From CAWJPW01 sp963844845 (lineage in GTDB: Bacteria > Acidobacteriota > Thermoanaerobaculia > Thermoanaerobaculales > Sulfomarinibacteraceae), in assembly GCA_963844845.1 (NCBI GenBank), contig CAWJPW010000004.1, positions 1-64,000 on the forward strand: a stretch of DNA of 64,000 bases, read 5' to 3'. Below the pieces are notes generated by a model. That model did not search any database, was not told the DNA's origin, and was given only the letters and a program-made list of their open reading frames with translations. Made by a program: the position numbers and the translations under genes. Positions 9,184 through 17,067 of the stretch are shown here, piece after piece (position 1 is the stretch's first letter; every line of letters starts with the position of its first letter).

Positions 9184-10269
9184 TCAGTCCTTACCATCCG
9201 TGAACCGTGCCGCGTGCGTGCCGCCCCGCTCGCGGAGCAGGAGCGCTCTCCTCTGCTCCACGTTCCTCCGCCAGATGGGAACGAAGGCGGCGAAGTCGCA
9301 GAGGAGGTCATCGAGCTGGCCCATGAGTCGGCCCATGCGCTCGGCAAAGACCTCCTCTATGGCAGCGGTGCTTTGGCCGTCGCCGCCGCCGGCGAGCCGT
9401 GCCAGTGCCGCCACCGCCGCATCGTGCACCTCGCGTATCGAGTGGGCGAGCTGGGGGATATCCTCCGCGTAGTGCGACAGGAGATCGAGCTCGTCCAGGC
9501 GGATGCCGCGGAGACCTCGCACCCGCCTGATGTCCGGGACGAGGGAGGCTACGAGCCCGTCCAGGAAGCTCTCGGTGAGGTCCCAGGCGGCCGGCTCGGG
9601 CAGGTGCCCGCCATCAGCCAGGCCGCGGGCGGGCCGTCGCAGGAGGATGACGCGCTCCCGGTCGACACGCAGGGCGCGGTCCTCCAGGCGCGCCACCGAC
9701 TCGTGCAGCCACTCGGCCTCGTCCACGTCGCGGGTGAAGCTGCGCGAGAGGAAGTAGTCGGCGTCGTGCTGGCTGCGCGGGTCAGCGGCCATGAAGTTGC
9801 CGAAGATGTCCTGGAGGAAGTCCAGGAGCTTGCCGATCGCGACGCACAGGAGCTTGCGGAGATCCTGGCTTGCTTCGTCGGGAATCTCCTCGGGGTGGTT
9901 GTCGAGCTCCTGCAGCACCGTGCGGTCGAGCATGCCGAGGCCGTACTCTCCGGCCTGTCGGGCCGACTCGAGGGCCGGGATGCGGGAGGGCCCGCGCAGC
10001 AGCGGCACGACCTCGGAGCGTAGCGTCTCGGTGACCCCCCGGACCTGGCTCCAGATCTCCTGCAGGCGGCGTGGCGAGCAGTGGAGGATGGCGTAGTTGG
10101 ACTCGTGCACATCCTCCAGGCCGCGGATCGCGGCGAGCAGGACCCGGATGCGCGGATTCTGCCAGGTGATGCGCTCCAGCGCCCACTCGGCGGCCGTGAC
10201 ACCCTCGGGAAGGGTGACGTGAAGGCTGAGGCGCGGACGCCTCGTGTGGTTGTCCCGTCGTTGACGCAT
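9184..10269 (-). CDS. Uncharacterised helical cytoplasmic protein, 361 aa
   Basis: I do not recognise this family. The start chosen is ATG 10269 (MRQRRDNHTRRPRLSLHV), which follows GAGGAAACCTG; an upstream frame to 10410 has no ribosome site. There is no signal peptide or membrane span. The protein is highly charged and predicted mostly alpha-helical, with long amphipathic stretches (CVAIGKLLDFLQDIFGNFM, AHSIREVHDAAVAALARL). The third quarter (REVHDAAV...EEVFAERMGRLMGQLDDLLCDF) could be a helical bundle. A -10 box TATTCT (10305-10300) lies about 30 nt upstream. It is divergent from the PFK gene. Codon bias supports it as a real gene. Confidence 0.7.
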   Translation of the reverse strand: MRQRRDNHTRRPRLSLHVTLPEGVTAAEWALERITWQNPRIRVLLAAIRGLEDVHESNYAILHCSPRRLQEIWSQVRGVTETLRSEVVPLLRGPSRIPALESARQAGEYGLGMLDRTVLQELDNHPEEIPDEASQDLRKLLCVAIGKLLDFLQDIFGNFMAADPRSQHDADYFLSRSFTRDVDEAEWLHESVARLEDRALRVDRERVILLRRPARGLADGGHLPEPAAWDLTESFLDGLVASLVPDIRRVRGLRGIRLDELDLLSHYAEDIPQLAHSIREVHDAAVAALARLAGGGDGQSTAAIEEVFAERMGRLMGQLDDLLCDFAAFVPIWRRNVEQRRALLLRERGGTHAARFTDGKD

Positions 10270-10373
10270 CAGGTTTCCTCGGGTCCCCGGCCCGTCACCA
10301 GAATAGTCTGTCGGGTGCCGGACTGGAACACTGGGGCAGCATGGTGCACTCCCTTGGATGCGGACGAGGCGGT

Positions 10374-10403
10374 TTGCCGGGAATGGGCATTGCGGTGTAG
10401 CGT
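10374..10403 (+). promoter_or_regulatory. Promoter of the tandem PFK gene, leaderless type
   Basis: TTGCCG (10374-10379), an 18-nt spacer and TAGCGT (10398-10403) are followed 6 nt later by the ATG at 10410. No ribosome site is present in that gap, so the mRNA is probably leaderless. The divergent gene at 9184-10269 has its own -10 (TATTCT at 10305-10300) in the same intergenic segment. Confidence 0.5.
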
Positions 10404-10409
10404 GCTCCA

Positions 10410-12662
10410 ATGAACGTGAACGGGCGAACGATACGGATTGCGGTGCTGACCAGCGGAGGCGACGCGCCGGGCATGAACGCGGCGGTACGGGCGGTGGTGC
10501 GCACCGGACTCGATGCGGGCGCCGAGGTCGTCGCGGTGTACGAGGGTTACAGCGGCCTCGTGGATGGGGGTGAGTACCTCCGCCCGATGGCCTGGGACTC
10601 GGTGGGCGGAATCCTCCCCAAGGGCGGCACCGTGATCGGCACTGGGCGGTGCCGCGAGTTCCTCTCGCCGGACGGGCGGTATCGTGCGGTACGGACCCTG
10701 CTACGCAACGAGATCAGCCGGCTCGTGGTCATCGGCGGAGATGGGAGCCTCACTGGAGCGCTCCGGCTCCGCCACGAGTGGGCCGAGCACGCGGCCGCAC
10801 TGGTGGCCGCGGGCGAGGTCGCGCCCGCGGTGCTCGGCCGCCACCCAGGGCTGATCCTCACGGGAGTTCCGGCATCCATCGACAATGACATCTACGGCAG
10901 CGACATGACGATCGGCGCCGACTCGGCGCTGCACCGCATCACCGAAGCCGTGGACAGCATCTCGAGCACCGCCACCAGCCATCAGCGAACGTTCGTGGTG
11001 GAGACCATGGGTCGGCGGTGCGGGTATCTGGCAGTGATGGGAGCGCTGGCCACGGGCGCCGACTGGGTGTTGATACCGGAGACTCCGCCCGAGGTGCCGG
11101 ACTGGCGCCGAACGATGATGGAGAGCCTCGAGGCCGGGCGGCGTGCGGGGCGCCGGGACAGCATCGTGATCGTGGCCGAAGGCGCGCAGGACGCCGACGG
11201 ACGCCGGATCACCTCCATCGACGTCCGTGACGCCCTGGAGGAGCTGCTGGGTGAGGAGGTGCGGCTCACCATCCTCGGCCACGTCCAGCGCGGGGGCTCG
11301 CCGTCGGCCTATGACCGGTACTTGAGCACGGTGCTGGGGCACGCGGCAGTGACACAGACGCTATCGGCGACGTCCGAGGAGGTGCCGCAGATGGTCGGGG
11401 TGCGGTCGGGCGCGATCGCGCTCACCTCCCTTGAGGAATGCGTGGGCGTAACCAGAGAGGTGGTCGCCGCAGTGGACGCCCGCGACTCGGCCCGGGCCCT
11501 GCAGCTGCGTGGCGCCGGCTTTCGGGAGGCGTTTCACACCCTCAGAATCCTGGTGCGGTCGCTGCCGCATCCGCCCGAACAGGGGCAGCGTCGGCTCCGC
11601 CTGGCGGTGGTCCATTCCGGCGGCCTCGCTCCCGGGATGAACACCGCCGTGCGGGTCGCGGTGCGCATGGGGCTCGATCGTGGCCACACCATGCTGGGGG
11701 TGCGCAACGGCTTCGCTGGCCTCATCGGCGGCGACCTCGAGGAGATGGGGTGGATGAGCATGCGCGGGTGGGCCTCGCTCGGCGGCGCGGAGCTGGGGAC
11801 CAACCGCAAGATCCCGGCGGGCAAGGATCTGTACGCGATCGCGCGGACCATCGAGCAGCACGGCATCGACGGGCTTATGGTGATCGGGGGATGGAGCGCT
11901 TACGAGTCGGTGTCCCGCCTGTTCGCTGAGCGGGACGACTACCCGGCCTTTCAGATGCCCATCGTGGTCCTCCCCGCGACCATCGACAACAACCTTCCGG
12001 GTGCCGAGATCTCGGTGGGGGCGGACACCGCGCTCAACAGCATCGTCAGCGCGGTGGACAAGATCAAGCAGTCGGCGGTGGCCTCGCAACGGTGCTTCGT
12101 GGTCGAGGTGATGGGGCGGCACTGTGGCTTCCTCGCCCTCATGAGCGGGCTCGCCACCGGGGCGGAGCGGGTCTACCTCAACGAGGAGGGGGTCACCCTC
12201 GACGACCTGCGCACCGACCTGCAGCACCTGCGAGAGGGCTTCCTGGGCGGCAAGCGGCTCGGGTTGGTGATCCGCAACGAGCTCGCCAATTCTATCTACA
12301 CGACCAACTTCATGGCGTCGCTCCTGGGCGAGGAGGGCGCCGAGCTGTTCGAGGTTCGCCAGGCGATCCTGGGTCACCTCCAGCAGGGTGGCAACCCCAC
12401 GCCTTTCGACCGCATCCAGGCCAGCCGGCTGGCCGCTCGCTGCACCGAGTGGATATTGGAGGAAGCCATGGGCGGCCGGGACGGTGTGGTGTTCATCGGG
12501 GCGGCCGGTGGCGCTACCGGGATGACCAGCTTCGAGGACTTCCCGCGGCTCATCGACGCCGAGCACCAGCGGCCCCGGGAGCAGTGGTGGATGGCGTTGC
12601 GGCCCATCGCCCGGATCCTCGCCCAGCCAGGTCCCAGCGCGGACGTACCACCTGGCGGCTAG
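10410..12662 (+). CDS. Eukaryote-type tandem 6-phosphofructokinase (two fused PFK domains)
   Basis: The 750-residue protein is two head-to-tail PFK units and would catalyse fructose 6-phosphate to fructose 1,6-bisphosphate in glycolysis. Unit 1 (about 10-385) has TSGGDAPGMNAAVR, GGDGS near 108-112 and the catalytic SIDNDIYGSDMTIGADSALHR near 155. Unit 2 (about 395-735) has HSGGLAPGMNTAVR, but GGDGS has become GGWSA and the catalytic motif TIDNNLPGAE. It also keeps GHLQQGGNPTPFDR and LRNE-like VIRNELANSIYTTNF, as in the regulatory half of animal PFK. In unit 1 the Gly before the TIDND motif (E. coli Gly124) is Ala, while Gly of GGDGS remains. ATP is the likely phosphoryl donor, but this is inference. 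The gene stands alone. Confidence 0.93.
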   Translation: MNVNGRTIRIAVLTSGGDAPGMNAAVRAVVRTGLDAGAEVVAVYEGYSGLVDGGEYLRPMAWDSVGGILPKGGTVIGTGRCREFLSPDGRYRAVRTLLRNEISRLVVIGGDGSLTGALRLRHEWAEHAAALVAAGEVAPAVLGRHPGLILTGVPASIDNDIYGSDMTIGADSALHRITEAVDSISSTATSHQRTFVVETMGRRCGYLAVMGALATGADWVLIPETPPEVPDWRRTMMESLEAGRRAGRRDSIVIVAEGAQDADGRRITSIDVRDALEELLGEEVRLTILGHVQRGGSPSAYDRYLSTVLGHAAVTQTLSATSEEVPQMVGVRSGAIALTSLEECVGVTREVVAAVDARDSARALQLRGAGFREAFHTLRILVRSLPHPPEQGQRRLRLAVVHSGGLAPGMNTAVRVAVRMGLDRGHTMLGVRNGFAGLIGGDLEEMGWMSMRGWASLGGAELGTNRKIPAGKDLYAIARTIEQHGIDGLMVIGGWSAYESVSRLFAERDDYPAFQMPIVVLPATIDNNLPGAEISVGADTALNSIVSAVDKIKQSAVASQRCFVVEVMGRHCGFLALMSGLATGAERVYLNEEGVTLDDLRTDLQHLREGFLGGKRLGLVIRNELANSIYTTNFMASLLGEEGAELFEVRQAILGHLQQGGNPTPFDRIQASRLAARCTEWILEEAMGGRDGVVFIGAAGGATGMTSFEDFPRLIDAEHQRPREQWWMALRPIARILAQPGPSADVPPGG

Positions 12663-12674
12663 CCGCCAGGTGGT
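12647..12674. terminator. Perfect 28-nt palindrome spanning two convergent stop codons
   Basis: ACCACCTGGCGGCT (12647-12660) is followed directly by its exact complement (12661-12674). The centre CTAG supplies the TAG stop of the PFK gene and the TAG stop of the convergent DUF4235 gene. It could fold in either transcript as a shared terminator, though neither side has a long U tract. Confidence 0.6.
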
Positions 12675-12949
12675 GGGCTGCCGGTGACCTCGTACCAGAT
12701 GGTGGCGGCGCCGCGAGTGGCGAGGAGGCGGGCCACCTCCACGGTGGCAGCGGCCGCCACGGTCCACGCAACCGCCTCGGCAAGGCTCACGTCGTGGGCG
12801 CTGGGGTCGACAGGGGGCTCCTCGCCGCGGGCACGACGCCAGCCCGCGGTGAGGGCGCGACGGGCGAGCACGGCGGCAGTGATCGCGGCCCCTGCGGCGA
12901 CCATCGACCATGCCTTGCGTTGGGCGAACCTGGTGATCGAACCTGCCAT
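12659..12949 (-). CDS. DUF4235 family small membrane protein
   Basis: The 96-residue product starts at ATG 12949 after GGAGGTCCCCG; an upstream frame to 13069 adds an Arg-rich tail with no ribosome site. It shows the DUF4235 pattern: an N-terminal helix (RKAWSMVAAGAAITAAVLARRALTAGW), a short acidic linker (EEPPVDPSAHDVSLAEAVAW) and a second hydrophobic helix ending RLLATRGAATIWYEVTG. The family is small, integral to the inner membrane and of unknown function. Its 3' end overlaps that of the tandem PFK gene by 2 nt inside a perfect palindrome. Confidence 0.8.
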   Translation of the reverse strand: MAGSITRFAQRKAWSMVAAGAAITAAVLARRALTAGWRRARGEEPPVDPSAHDVSLAEAVAWTVAAAATVEVARLLATRGAATIWYEVTGSPPPGG

Positions 12950-13049
12950 CGGGGACCTCCGGCGGCGGCAACCTCGCTGGGGCCGGGGCCATTCCAGGGA
13001 GCTCGATCTCGTTGGGCTGACCTGGTCCCGTGCAGTGAAAGGACATCTC

Positions 13050-13163
13050 ATGCAGTACTCGCGGTTCATGCATCTCGAGGACGCGCTGGCTGCGGTGGAC
13101 CAACTGCTCGGCGACGATCACCTCGCCGCCCCGGTACGAGCCGCATCCCGTGCTCGGGCATAA
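13050..13163 (+). CDS. Possible 37-residue small protein
   Basis: ATG 13050 follows an AAAGGA ribosome site with a 6-nt spacer and is read for 37 codons to TAA 13161-13163. The product begins MQYSRFMHLEDALAAVDQLL and is predicted to be an amphipathic helix with a basic tail. It is too short for a family search by eye. The reading frame also continues open upstream, as many do in this GC-rich DNA. The good ribosome site is the only real support. It lies 45 nt before the GST gene. Confidence 0.3.
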   Translation: MQYSRFMHLEDALAAVDQLLGDDHLAAPVRAASRARA

Positions 13164-13208
13164 CCGAAGAGGGACGCGCTACTCTGGGCCGCGGCACGAG
13201 GAGGCGGC

Positions 13209-13859
13209 ATGAGCACTCTGACCCTGGTCATCGGCGACAAGAACCTCTCGTCCTGGTCCATGCGGGCGTGGCTCGCCCTCAAGCGCACCGGGGCGGACTT
13301 CCAGGAGATCCTCATTCCCCTGGACCAAGCGGACACGAAGTCACGGATTCTCGAGCACTCGCCGTCGGGGCGGGTACCGTTGCTGCGCCACGGCGAGGTC
13401 GTGGTGTGGGACTCCCTGGCCATCTGTGAGCACCTGGCGGAGGCCTTCCCCGAGGCCCGGCTCTGGCCTGCCGACCCGGCGGCGCGCGCCACCGCCCGAG
13501 CGGTCTCGTCCGAGATGCACTCGGGCTTCCAGGCGCTGCGTACCCACATGCCCATGAATCTCCGCGCCTCACTGCCCGCTCCGCTGGATGCTCCGGGGCT
13601 GGTCGAGGACATCGAGCGGGTCACCACGCTGTGGGAGGAATGCCGAGCGCGTGCTGCCGACGCCGGCCGATTCCTCTTCGGCGGCTTCACCGTCGCCGAT
13701 GCGTTCTTCGCCCCGGTAGTGAGCCGCTTCCGCACCTACGGGGTGGCCCCCGGGGGCGGAGCAGGCGCCTACATGGAGGCCGTGTGGTCCGAGCCGGTGG
13801 TCCGGGAGTGGGCGGACGCGGCGCTGGCCGAGGCGTGGAGCCGGCAGGACCATGAGTGA
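13209..13859 (+). CDS. Glutathione S-transferase family protein
   Basis: The 216-residue cytosolic protein has the GST layout. The thioredoxin-like N-terminal domain (1-80) carries a candidate catalytic Ser in KNLSSWSMRAWLALKRTG, the cis-Pro glutathione loop SGRVPLL and the WDSLAICEHLAE helix. The all-helical C-terminal domain ends with FLFGGFTVADAFFAPVVSRF, the conserved N-capping Asp region. It is expected to bind glutathione or a related thiol; the substrate is unknown. A GAGGAGGCGGC ribosome site precedes ATG 13209, and TACTCT about 21 nt upstream is a likely -10. The last 8 nt overlap the CPBP gene, so the two are coupled. Confidence 0.9.
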   Translation: MSTLTLVIGDKNLSSWSMRAWLALKRTGADFQEILIPLDQADTKSRILEHSPSGRVPLLRHGEVVVWDSLAICEHLAEAFPEARLWPADPAARATARAVSSEMHSGFQALRTHMPMNLRASLPAPLDAPGLVEDIERVTTLWEECRARAADAGRFLFGGFTVADAFFAPVVSRFRTYGVAPGGGAGAYMEAVWSEPVVREWADAALAEAWSRQDHE

Positions 13860-14622
13860 GGCGCAGCAGCTGCCGGACGTCTCAGGCGTGACGCCCGAGC
13901 CGCCTCGTCCGTTCGGGCTGGGCGCCACCATGGGGCTCGGGCTCGCGGTGATGGTTGTCTTTATCGGAATGCAGGTCGCGGTTCTCGCGGTCTTCGTTGC
14001 GGTGAGGATGCACAGCGGCACGGCAGGGAGCCTCTCGGACGCGATCCAGCACCTCGGCGCCAATGGTCTCGTCCTCGCCGTCTCCTCGCTGGCGTCCACC
14101 GTGCCGGCGCTGGCCATGCTCGTGCTCATCTGCCGTGCTCGGGGCTGGACGGCCAAGGCGTACCTCGGCCTGAAGCGGCCGGCCGCCCCTCAGCTGGTGG
14201 TCTGGCTCGGGGTGCTGGCGGCGGCGGTGCTCGCCTTTGACCTCGGCAGCCTTCTCGCGGGCGAGGCGGTGGTTCCCGAGTTCATGACGCAGGCGTTGCG
14301 TAGCGCCGGTTCGTTGCCGCTTCTCCTCCTCGCCCTGCTGGTGGCCGCCCCCTTCTTCGAGGAGCTCTTCTTCCGCGGGTTCCTGTTCAGAGGCCTGCAA
14401 GCCTCGGCCCTCGGCGGCAGCGGCGCGGTGATCCTGACCGCCGTGGCATGGGCATCGCTGCACCTGCAGTACGATGCCTTTCACATGGGGATCGTGCTCC
14501 TGAGCGGGCTCCTCCTCGGAGTCGCGCGGCTTCGCACCGGGTCCGCCAACCTGACCGTGATCATGCACGCGGCGATGAACCTCATCGCCGTGATTGAGAC
14601 AGCGGTAGTGTTGCACGGCTAA
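13852..14622 (+). CDS. CPBP-family intramembrane metalloprotease
   Basis: The 256-residue polytopic membrane protein has about seven hydrophobic segments. It carries the three CPBP (Rce1-like/Abi) motifs in order: EExxxR in FFEELFFRGFLFRGL at about 165-178, a helix with His in AWASLHLQYD at about 200-210, and HAAMN near residue 240. In Rce1-type proteases these Glu, His and Asn residues form the metal site within the membrane. The substrate is unknown; bacterial members process peptides or anchor proteins. It begins inside the end of the GST gene (ATG 13852 before the TGA at 13857). Confidence 0.88.
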   Translation: MSEAQQLPDVSGVTPEPPRPFGLGATMGLGLAVMVVFIGMQVAVLAVFVAVRMHSGTAGSLSDAIQHLGANGLVLAVSSLASTVPALAMLVLICRARGWTAKAYLGLKRPAAPQLVVWLGVLAAAVLAFDLGSLLAGEAVVPEFMTQALRSAGSLPLLLLALLVAAPFFEELFFRGFLFRGLQASALGGSGAVILTAVAWASLHLQYDAFHMGIVLLSGLLLGVARLRTGSANLTVIMHAAMNLIAVIETAVVLHG

Positions 14623-14685
14623 AGGGCACGCGGCCATGCTAGCCTTCTGCGTCGACCGCGGAGCCGGTTGTTCGGAGGGCTGAAG

Positions 14686-16029
14686 ATGGTGGGTCGCTCG
14701 TTCAGGTTGATGCTGACTGGAGTGATGCTGACGATAGCGGCCGCTCCCGCCGGGGCGCGGGCGCTGGAGCGTCCGTCGATCGTGGTGGTGACGGTTGACG
14801 CATTGCGGGCGGATCGCGTCTCCGCCTACGGCTACGAGCGCCCGACGACCCCGAGCATCGACCGTATTTTGAGCCGGGGCGTGCGTTTCACGGCGGCGCA
14901 CACGGTGGAGCCGCTCACCGCCCCGTCGCTCACCTCGATGCTCACCAGCCTGCCGCCAGAGGACCACGGTACGACCCGCAACGGCCTGCGCATGGCGCCG
15001 GGTCTCGGCTCGCTGCCCAAGCTCCTGGCCAAGCTCGGCTGGCGCACCGCGGCGTTCGTGGGCAACTGGACACTGAAGGACAACCTCACCGGGCTGGGCG
15101 AGCACTTCGAGGAGTACGAGGGCGTGTTTTCGCGACGCCGGTGGTTTGGCCTGTTCAATCGCGAGGCCACCGCCGAGGACCTCACCGACGCGGCGCTGGA
15201 GTGGGTGCGGGGCGAGCAGGCGCAGCGCGGTGCGGCCCCATTCTTTCTCTGGGTTCACTACGTCGAGCCCCATGCACCGTACCGCTACCACTCGGAGGAG
15301 GGCGCAAGGCTGGGCATCTCGGAGAACGCCGGTCGGAGCGGTCGCTACGACACCGAGGTCGCGGCCGCCGATCACCAGCTCGGCCGGCTGTTGGACCAGC
15401 TGCACAAGCTGGTCCCCGCCGAACGTCTCATGGTCGTCGTCGGCGCCGACCACGGCGAGAGCCTGGGTGAGCACGGGTACTGGGGACACGGGCGGCACCT
15501 GTACGAACCGACGCTGTGGATTCCCATGGGGCTCTCGTGGCCCGGGCATGTCGAGGCGCGCACCAGCGACGCTCCGGCGCTGATCACCGACCTCGCGCCG
15601 ACGGTGCTCGGGCTGATGGGAGTCCCGGTCCCCGGGGCGTTCACCGGGCGCGACTGGAGCGCTCCGCTGCTGGGCGGGCCGGCGGGCGGGAGCGATCGCC
15701 TCGTGTGCGTTCAGGCCCACAAGGGCGCAGTGAAGCTACGCCACGAGTCGGACCGCGCGCGCTCCCAGGGCCTCCTCGAGGTGGGCGCCGTGCGCGGTCA
15801 CCTGAAGGAGCTCTACCGCCTGGAGCCTGGCGCAGTCTCCCGGTACGACCTGAAGGCCGACCCCCGTGAGACCCACGATCTCGCGCCTGTCGGGGCCGCT
15901 CCCTCCCGGGACCTGGAGGTCTGCATCGGTACGATCCTGGAGGGCCTGGGGCGCGCTGACGAGCTCGGCGCCGGAGTGCTGGACCAGGACAGCGTGCAGC
16001 GCCTCAAAAGCCTCGGGTATCTGGAGTAG
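14686..16029 (+). CDS. Sulfatase-like protein of the alkaline phosphatase superfamily, exported, non-canonical nucleophile
   Basis: The 447-residue protein starts at ATG 14686 after CGGAGGGCTGAAG; a TTG at 14668 is less likely. The N-terminus is a signal peptide (LMLTGVMLTIAAAPAGARA). The fold markers of sulfatases are present: VVVTVDALRADRVSAYGYER with metal Asp, TTPSIDRILSRG, and ADHGESLGEHG for the second metal site. The nucleophile segment reads LTAPSLTSMLTS, so the Cys or Ser that becomes formylglycine is Thr and the usual Arg is Leu. It is unlikely to be a formylglycine sulfatase and may be a phosphoester or phosphonate hydrolase. The ending VQRLKSLGYLE is common in such proteins. It probably acts in the periplasm. 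Confidence 0.85.
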   Translation: MVGRSFRLMLTGVMLTIAAAPAGARALERPSIVVVTVDALRADRVSAYGYERPTTPSIDRILSRGVRFTAAHTVEPLTAPSLTSMLTSLPPEDHGTTRNGLRMAPGLGSLPKLLAKLGWRTAAFVGNWTLKDNLTGLGEHFEEYEGVFSRRRWFGLFNREATAEDLTDAALEWVRGEQAQRGAAPFFLWVHYVEPHAPYRYHSEEGARLGISENAGRSGRYDTEVAAADHQLGRLLDQLHKLVPAERLMVVVGADHGESLGEHGYWGHGRHLYEPTLWIPMGLSWPGHVEARTSDAPALITDLAPTVLGLMGVPVPGAFTGRDWSAPLLGGPAGGSDRLVCVQAHKGAVKLRHESDRARSQGLLEVGAVRGHLKELYRLEPGAVSRYDLKADPRETHDLAPVGAAPSRDLEVCIGTILEGLGRADELGAGVLDQDSVQRLKSLGYLE

Positions 16030-16163
16030 CGGGCCCGCGACTCTCGGCGGTCCTGGGGTGCTGAGGAATGCTCGCGCGGGAGAGCGGCGGTGGGAGAGCG
16101 CTCGAAGGCATGAGCCTGGGCCGAGCCTCCGCCATGAGCCTTCAGCGAAGCATGACAAGCGAG

Positions 16164-17063
16164 TCAGGGCAGCTGGAGCTCGGCGAGGACGGGGCGGTGG
16201 TCGGAGCCGCCGATGGGGAGCCTGCGGGCGGTGATCCGGGCGCCACGGGCGAAGAACCAGTCGACGTCGGGGACGAGGAGGCGCGGGGATGGCGCCTGGG
16301 TGAACCCCGCCCGGCGCAGCCGGCCGGCGGACTCCTCGAACGGCCCGAAGAAGGTGTTGAAATCGCCGGCGGCAACGAGGACGTCGGAATGAGAGGCCTC
16401 GGACGCAGTGAGCGCGAGCTCGAGCTGGCGCAGTCTGCCGCGCGGGCCGGTGGTGTTCTCGAGGTGGAGGTGAGCGACGCGGAGGAGCCGGGGACCGAGG
16501 CGGTAGTCGGTGAGCACGGCCACGCGGGCGATCCGATGTGCCGGTCCGAGCTTGGGGCGTGAGACCGGAGGCAGGGCCAGCAGCGTGGTCGCGACCGGTG
16601 CCTGCCACGACGCGGTGAGCTGGCCCGACGCCGTGAACGGGTAGTAGGAGCAGCGCTGCAGCACCCGGTGCATCGGTGCAAAGGTGAGGTGATAACCGGC
16701 CAGCGTATCGCTCACTTTCGCCAGCTCCAAGAACGCCTCGTGGGGATACACCGGAACCTCCTGAAGCAGTACGAGGTGGGGGCGGTGCTCCTGCACCAGG
16801 GCTGAGAGGCCGCGGGCGAGGGGAGCGAGGTCGTAGCCGCGATGGACGTTCCAGGACAGCAGGCGCAGGGTTCGAAATCCGTCCGCAGCGGGCGGTCCGG
16901 ATGCCAGCGCTGTACGCGTGGAGACGGGGGGCGCCTCTCCCGGCTCACCATCGGGCGGATGTAGCAGCGAGTGGAGCAGGTCGAAGACGATACGCAGTCG
17001 GGCGGCGTGCCTCTGGCGCGCGAACCCCGTGGGGCGCCGCGGTCTCCTCCCTGGCGTCCGCAT
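16164..17063 (-). CDS. Endonuclease/exonuclease/phosphatase (EEP) family protein
   Basis: The 299-residue product shows the EEP superfamily motifs in order: LRLLSWNVHRG, LVLLQEV (metal Glu), HLHLENTTG, AAGDFNTFFG, VDWFFARG and the terminal GGSDHRPVLAEL. These form the Mg-dependent phosphodiesterase site also found in DNase I, AP endonucleases and some lipid or nucleotide phosphatases. No signal peptide is evident, and the first 60 residues are basic and probably disordered. The substrate cannot be assigned. It starts 4 nt after the stop of the M24 peptidase gene, so the two are likely co-transcribed. Confidence 0.85.
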   Translation of the reverse strand: MRTPGRRPRRPTGFARQRHAARLRIVFDLLHSLLHPPDGEPGEAPPVSTRTALASGPPAADGFRTLRLLSWNVHRGYDLAPLARGLSALVQEHRPHLVLLQEVPVYPHEAFLELAKVSDTLAGYHLTFAPMHRVLQRCSYYPFTASGQLTASWQAPVATTLLALPPVSRPKLGPAHRIARVAVLTDYRLGPRLLRVAHLHLENTTGPRGRLRQLELALTASEASHSDVLVAAGDFNTFFGPFEESAGRLRRAGFTQAPSPRLLVPDVDWFFARGARITARRLPIGGSDHRPVLAELQLP

Positions 17064-17067
17064 GGCG

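Noticed and set aside
16030..16163. A short gap with possible small frames after the sulfatase-like gene.
   Set aside because: No ribosome site or coding bias was found; the frames overlap the 3' end of the EEP gene on the other strand.
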